Shown piece by piece: positions 5,982 through 6,145 of a stretch of 6,145 bases of DNA. Location of the stretch: assembly GCA_023392225.1 (NCBI GenBank), contig JAEVZM010000717.1:1-6145 (forward strand), given 5' to 3'. A model generated the notes under the pieces. That model did not search any database. It was not told the DNA's origin and saw only the letters and a list, made by a program, of their open reading frames with translations. Within the stretch, counting starts at the first letter, position 1, and each line of letters starts with the position of its first letter. This DNA comes from Pseudomonadota bacterium (GTDB lineage: Bacteria > Pseudomonadota > Alphaproteobacteria > Rhizobiales > Kaistiaceae). A program made the position numbers and the translations under genes.

Positions 5982-6145
5982 ATGGAGGAGACGAGGCGGG
6001 TCCGCGGTCGTGCCGCCGAGCCGACCGCCGCTGAGCCCGGCGCGCCGGCTGCCAAGCGCGCCGCGCCGAAGCGTACCACGACGAAGGCGGGCTCTGCGGC
6101 CAAGGCCAAGTCGCCCCCGCTGCGGGGCATGGCACGCTCCTTCGC
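5982..6145 (+). CDS. N-terminus of a divergent gene, probable transcriptional regulator (IclR-like?), cut by window
   Basis: 54 codons are visible before the right edge, with no stop. The start at 5982 is supported by AAAGGAG and an upstream promoter match. The visible part is a disordered, basic tail rich in Ala, Pro, Lys and Arg (MEETRRVRGRAAEP, later AAKRAAPKR and AKAKSPPLRGMARSF), without any complete domain. Such tails often precede the winged helix of IclR-family proteins in high-GC proteobacteria, and the last residues, PLRGMARSF, could lead into a first helix of the RSLAVLE type. Divergent placement next to a catabolic operon and a shared operator in front of two operons both favour a regulator. 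The family assignment is inference only; GntR or another small-molecule-sensing regulator remains possible. Confidence 0.55.
   Translation, partial: MEETRRVRGRAAEPTAAEPGAPAAKRAAPKRTTTKAGSAAKAKSPPLRGMARSF

Noticed and set aside
1..6145. CRISPR array, tRNA, insertion sequence or phage signature
   Set aside because: No spaced direct repeats, cloverleaf, transposase or terminal inverted repeats were seen; nearly all bases are taken by catabolic genes.

Overview
This is a GC-rich, densely coded bacterial window. Codon use is strongly biased to G/C at third positions, and long open frames run antisense to the real genes, as expected at this base composition. Gene content and style fit a proteobacterium, most likely an alphaproteobacterium. 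That placement is inference, because no rRNA or marker gene is present.

Five genes lie on the minus strand and the start of a sixth lies on the plus strand. From right to left: a divergent gene at 5982 onward, cut by the window edge, encodes an Arg/Lys/Ala/Pro-rich N-terminus that fits a regulator, plausibly IclR-type. Facing away from it are an amidase-signature hydrolase (5901-4465, GTG start) and a ten-helix EamA/DMT transporter (4468-3539, TTG start, TTGA overlap with the amidase stop). After a 131-bp intergenic stretch comes a molybdenum hydroxylase operon of the xanthine dehydrogenase / CO dehydrogenase family, in the order M (FAD, 3407-2535), S (two [2Fe-2S], 2531-2007) and L (molybdopterin, 1998 to the left edge, 3' end missing). 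The three are separated by gaps of only 3 and 8 bp.

The main non-coding signal is one operator-like element present twice: TATCCACATAGTGGATA (3452-3468) and TATCCATTGAGCGGATA (5921-5937), each followed by GCGTAT. Over 23 bp the copies agree at 19 positions. One lies just inside the predicted start of the hydroxylase operon. The other lies between the amidase operon and the divergent gene, over both predicted promoters. This suggests the edge gene encodes a regulator controlling itself, the amidase-transporter pair and the hydroxylase as one regulon.

Read together, the window looks like a small catabolic island in which a molybdenum hydroxylase hydroxylates a substrate (typically an N-heterocycle or aromatic carbon next to a heteroatom), an amidase cleaves an amide or lactam-like intermediate, and a transporter moves substrate or product. 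The substrate cannot be read from the sequence. The hydroxylase lacks the CO dehydrogenase active-site signature and carries PYRGCGR instead, and the amidase has an altered nucleophile loop (NACS rather than the usual GGS context). The specific reaction may therefore be undescribed.
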